Both the position numbers and the translations under genes were made by a program. Source: Methanomassiliicoccus sp. (GTDB lineage: Archaea; Thermoplasmatota; Thermoplasmata; Methanomassiliicoccales; JACIVX01). Taken from it: 7,541 nucleotides of DNA. A model generated the notes under the pieces. It was not told the origin of the DNA. It was given only the letters and a program-made list of their open reading frames with translations, and did not search any database. Numbering within the stretch: the stretch's first letter is position 1; each line of letters begins with the position of its first letter. Location of the stretch: assembly GCA_020725985.1 (NCBI GenBank), contig DYTM01000055.1, positions 346 to 7,886 on the forward strand, in the 5' to 3' direction. Of the stretch, positions 6,035-7,541 are shown piece by piece.

Positions 6035-7018
6035 CTAGCGCCCCGAGGGAACTTGAGCTCGCCTTCGCTCCCTGAGCGACCTGGCCGCGGCCTCGCACAC
6101 CCTCAGGTTCGCCACCGCATCCCATCCACCGGCCTGGGGAGGCATCGACGAGCCAGCAGCACCCAGGAAGTCCTCGAGCTCCCGCCTGAGAGGCTCCTCC
6201 TTCTTCAGCGACATCCGCCGGACGTCGTGCTCCAGCGGCACCTGGAACAGGTTTCCTGGATCCACCTCCCTGATCCTCGTCGAGGACATCTCGAGACTCT
6301 GATCGATGTAGTCGAGCTGCACGAACGACTCGCTGCAGGTGAGCGAGACCTTCCTCACCTTCATCGGGGTCAGCCAGTTCGTTTCAATGAAGCCGGTCAC
6401 GCCCCCCTCGATCTCGAGAAGAAGATTGGCGTGGTCCTCGAACTCGACGCTCGAGTGCCTCCCGCCGAGGGAGAAGACTGCAAGAATTTCGGAGGAGGTG
6501 ATGTACCTTATCACGTCAATGTCGTGAATTGCCAAGTCCATTATGACCCCGACGTCCCTCACCCTCGAGGGGAAGGAGGAGACCCTCCTTGATGCGATGG
6601 ATATGAGCTTGCCGAACTGGCCGTCCTCGAGGGCGTCCTTGGCTGCCGCGACCACAGGATTGAACCTCTCGACGAATCCGGAGGCGAGGACGACCTTCCT
6701 CCGCTCGGCCTCGCGGCACAGCTTCTCCGCCTGCCTCGAGGCCCCGGTGAATGGCTTCTCCAGGAGGGTCGACTTGCCGGCCCTGATAGACTTCATAGCG
6801 ACCGCGAAATGATTGGCGGTGGGGGTACAAACGCTCAGCGCGTCAGCCTCCCCTATCAGCTCGTCCAGATCGAGATAGGGTTTTGCGCCGAACCGGTGCG
6901 CGACCTTCCGCGCCTGATCGGCGTCAAGGTCAAACACCCCGACGAGATCAGATATCTCAGAGTAGATCCGAGCATGGTTCTGGCCCATCGACCCGACTCC
7001 GATGACACCCGTCTTCAT
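6035..7018 (-). CDS. Gfo/Idh/MocA family oxidoreductase, probable UDP-GlcNAc 3-dehydrogenase-like
   Basis: An NAD(P)-dependent sugar oxidoreductase of 327 residues, normal for the family. It has an N-terminal Rossmann domain with GVGSMG (7-12), an acidic residue for NAD ribose in VFDLD (28-32), CTPTANH (64-70), the hallmark EKP (87-89), and the C-terminal catalytic domain with MDLAIHDIDVI (160-170), in which Asp161, His165 and Asp166 match the usual active-site set. The N-terminus, with SMGQNHARIYSE, resembles archaeal enzymes described as UDP-N-acetylglucosamine 3-dehydrogenases, which make 3-keto sugars for amino-sugar synthesis. That substrate is inferred from recalled similarity and from the UDP-sugar dehydrogenase nearby, not proven. 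Other members act on inositol, glucose-fructose or biliverdin. The ATG has no SD and lies 27 bases after its TATA box, so it is probably leaderless. No cognate aminotransferase or acyltransferase for the amino-sugar route is visible in the window. Confidence 0.88.
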   Translation of the reverse strand: MKTGVIGVGSMGQNHARIYSEISDLVGVFDLDADQARKVAHRFGAKPYLDLDELIGEADALSVCTPTANHFAVAMKSIRAGKSTLLEKPFTGASRQAEKLCREAERRKVVLASGFVERFNPVVAAAKDALEDGQFGKLISIASRRVSSFPSRVRDVGVIMDLAIHDIDVIRYITSSEILAVFSLGGRHSSVEFEDHANLLLEIEGGVTGFIETNWLTPMKVRKVSLTCSESFVQLDYIDQSLEMSSTRIREVDPGNLFQVPLEHDVRRMSLKKEEPLRRELEDFLGAAGSSMPPQAGGWDAVANLRVCEAAARSLRERRRAQVPSGR

Positions 7019-7044
7019 TTCACCGTCGATACGGCATTCTGGCC

Positions 7045-7052
7045 TATTAATT
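7045..7052 (-). promoter_or_regulatory. TATA box of the Gfo/Idh oxidoreductase gene, leaderless type
   Basis: AATTAATA on the minus strand, preceded by the purine-rich CGAGAAC (BRE-like), ends 27 bases before the ATG at 7018. There is no SD. It is half of a 109-base divergent promoter region (7019-7127). Confidence 0.6.
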
Positions 7053-7089
7053 GTTCTCGGCCCTGCCGGCCAGCGAAAAGCCTCGAAAC

Positions 7090-7097
7090 TGATATAT
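7090..7097 (+). promoter_or_regulatory. TATA box with BRE of the Trm112-like gene
   Basis: CGAAAC (7084-7089, BRE-like) is followed by TGATATAT, which ends 31 bases before the ATG at 7128. An AGGAGG at 7102-7107 is 20 bases from the ATG, too far to act as its SD, and no start codon lies in frame at a proper distance from it. Leaderless or very short-leader transcription is likely. Confidence 0.6.
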
Positions 7098-7127
7098 CGC
7101 CAGGAGGCGTTCTGTCAGGCGATAGAG

Positions 7128-7310
7128 ATGAAGCGGAGGCTCCTCACGATACTCGCGTGCCCGGTCTGCAAGCACCACCCCCTCGAACTGACGGTTGTCA
7201 AGGAGGACGAGAAGGAGATCGTTGAGGGGAAGCTTCGCTGTCACATATGCCAAATCGACTACCCGATCGAGGATGGCATCCCGAACATGCTCCCTCCCGA
7301 GAGGAAATGA
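7128..7310 (+). CDS. Trm112-like small zinc protein, putative methyltransferase activator
   Basis: A 60-residue protein of the Trm112/UPF0434 (YcaR) type. Two Cys pairs, Cys11/Cys14 (CPVCK) and Cys38/Cys41 (CHIC), form a zinc knuckle, followed by the typical DYPIEDGIPNMLP ending. In eukaryotes and some archaea Trm112 binds and activates several methyltransferases acting on tRNA, rRNA and release factor; bacterial members are less understood. Whether this copy partners a methyltransferase or another enzyme cannot be told here, since no methyltransferase is in the window. The frame is open upstream to 7002, but the ATG at 7128 is chosen because family homology begins there (MKRRLLTILACP) and the TATA box at 7090-7097 lies inside the upstream extension. 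It is divergent from the oxidoreductase gene. It is convergent with the aminotransferase gene, with a 9-base gap. Confidence 0.88.
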   Translation: MKRRLLTILACPVCKHHPLELTVVKEDEKEIVEGKLRCHICQIDYPIEDGIPNMLPPERK

Positions 7311-7319
7311 TTCTCCCGA

Positions 7320-7541
7320 TCAGAGCTTCGCCAGCGCCTCTCCTATCCTTCTCATGCCCTCGGCGATGACTTCTCTGCTCGTGGCGTACGAGATCCTGAT
7401 ATGCCCCTCTCCGGAGGGGCCGAACGCCAAGCCCGGTACGACTGCTACATGAGCCTTCTCAAGAAGATAGGCGGCCATGTCCTCCGAGCTCATCGGTGCG
7501 TCGAAAGAAGGGAAGGCATAGAACGCCCCCTTCGGCTTGGG
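7320..7541 (-). CDS. Class I PLP aminotransferase (AspC family), C-terminal part, cut by the window edge
   Basis: The last 73 residues of a class I/II aminotransferase; the N-terminal part, including the PLP lysine, lies beyond base 7541. The readable part has PKGAFYAFPSF, then VAVVPGLAFGPSGEGHIRISYA with the Arg (HIRISYA) that binds the substrate carboxylate in this family, and an amphipathic last helix ending IGEALAKL. This block is typical of archaeal and bacterial aspartate or broad-range aromatic/branched-chain aminotransferases. The substrate cannot be assigned from this end. The stop is TGA at 7320-7322. This C-terminal end looks intact; the truncation is only the window edge. Confidence 0.92.
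   Translation of the reverse strand, partial: PKPKGAFYAFPSFDAPMSSEDMAAYLLEKAHVAVVPGLAFGPSGEGHIRISYATSREVIAEGMRRIGEALAKL

Noticed and set aside
7102..7107. AGGAGG upstream of the Trm112-like gene as its ribosome-binding site
   Set aside because: It lies 20 bases from the ATG and no in-frame start codon exists at a suitable distance. The TATA position favours leaderless initiation.
7300..7325. A possible bidirectional hairpin terminator between the convergent Trm112-like and aminotransferase genes (GAGA/TCTC)
   Set aside because: The stem is only four pairs with a nine-base loop and has no T-run on either strand, so it cannot be told from chance.

Overview
The window looks like an archaeal chromosome segment of high GC, probably from a euryarchaeon. 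The Thermoplasmatota are my best guess, with low confidence. Three things support archaea: AT-rich TATA boxes with purine-rich BRE-like flanks about 26-31 bases before several start codons, with no Shine-Dalgarno (SD) site, as in leaderless archaeal mRNAs; an archaeal-style SerA paired with a class V aminotransferase; and a stand-alone Trm112-like zinc protein. I see no mobile element, CRISPR array, tRNA, rRNA or pseudogene.

Layout. Bases 13-2681 (minus) hold a two-gene serine biosynthesis operon: a class V aminotransferase, then serA, joined by a 4-base ATGA overlap. Bases 2682-2955 have no convincing protein gene. They carry a strong minus-strand TATA box and a run of stable hairpins, and look like a long structured leader of the serine operon or an independent small RNA. 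Bases 2956-3522 (minus) encode a flavin reductase-like protein. A 136-base divergent promoter region follows, then a UDP-N-acetylhexosamine 6-dehydrogenase-like gene (3659-4984, plus). Its 3' end overlaps tail to tail with a threonine aldolase gene (4959-5987, minus). A Gfo/Idh/MocA oxidoreductase gene, most like UDP-GlcNAc 3-dehydrogenases, lies at 6035-7018 (minus). It is divergent from a 60-residue Trm112-like gene (7128-7310, plus). The window ends inside a class I aminotransferase gene (7320-7541, minus, C-terminal part only).

The genes suggest two themes. One is serine, glycine, threonine and amino-group metabolism: SerA, three PLP enzymes, and a putatively regulated leader. The other is nucleotide-sugar synthesis for surface glycans: the two sugar-nucleotide dehydrogenases. 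Apart from the serine operon, each gene appears to have its own promoter.

The most interesting stretch is the serine operon leader. Three hairpins share one architecture: a 5-6 bp outer stem, a bulge on the 5' arm, a 4 bp inner stem and a 3-5 base loop. The 3' arm of the third hairpin can also pair with the aminotransferase ribosome-binding site over nine positions. This could be a translational switch in a genome where mRNAs otherwise have little or no leader. A 63-codon Ser/Gly-rich reading frame starts at the predicted transcription start. All of this is inference from base pairing by eye.
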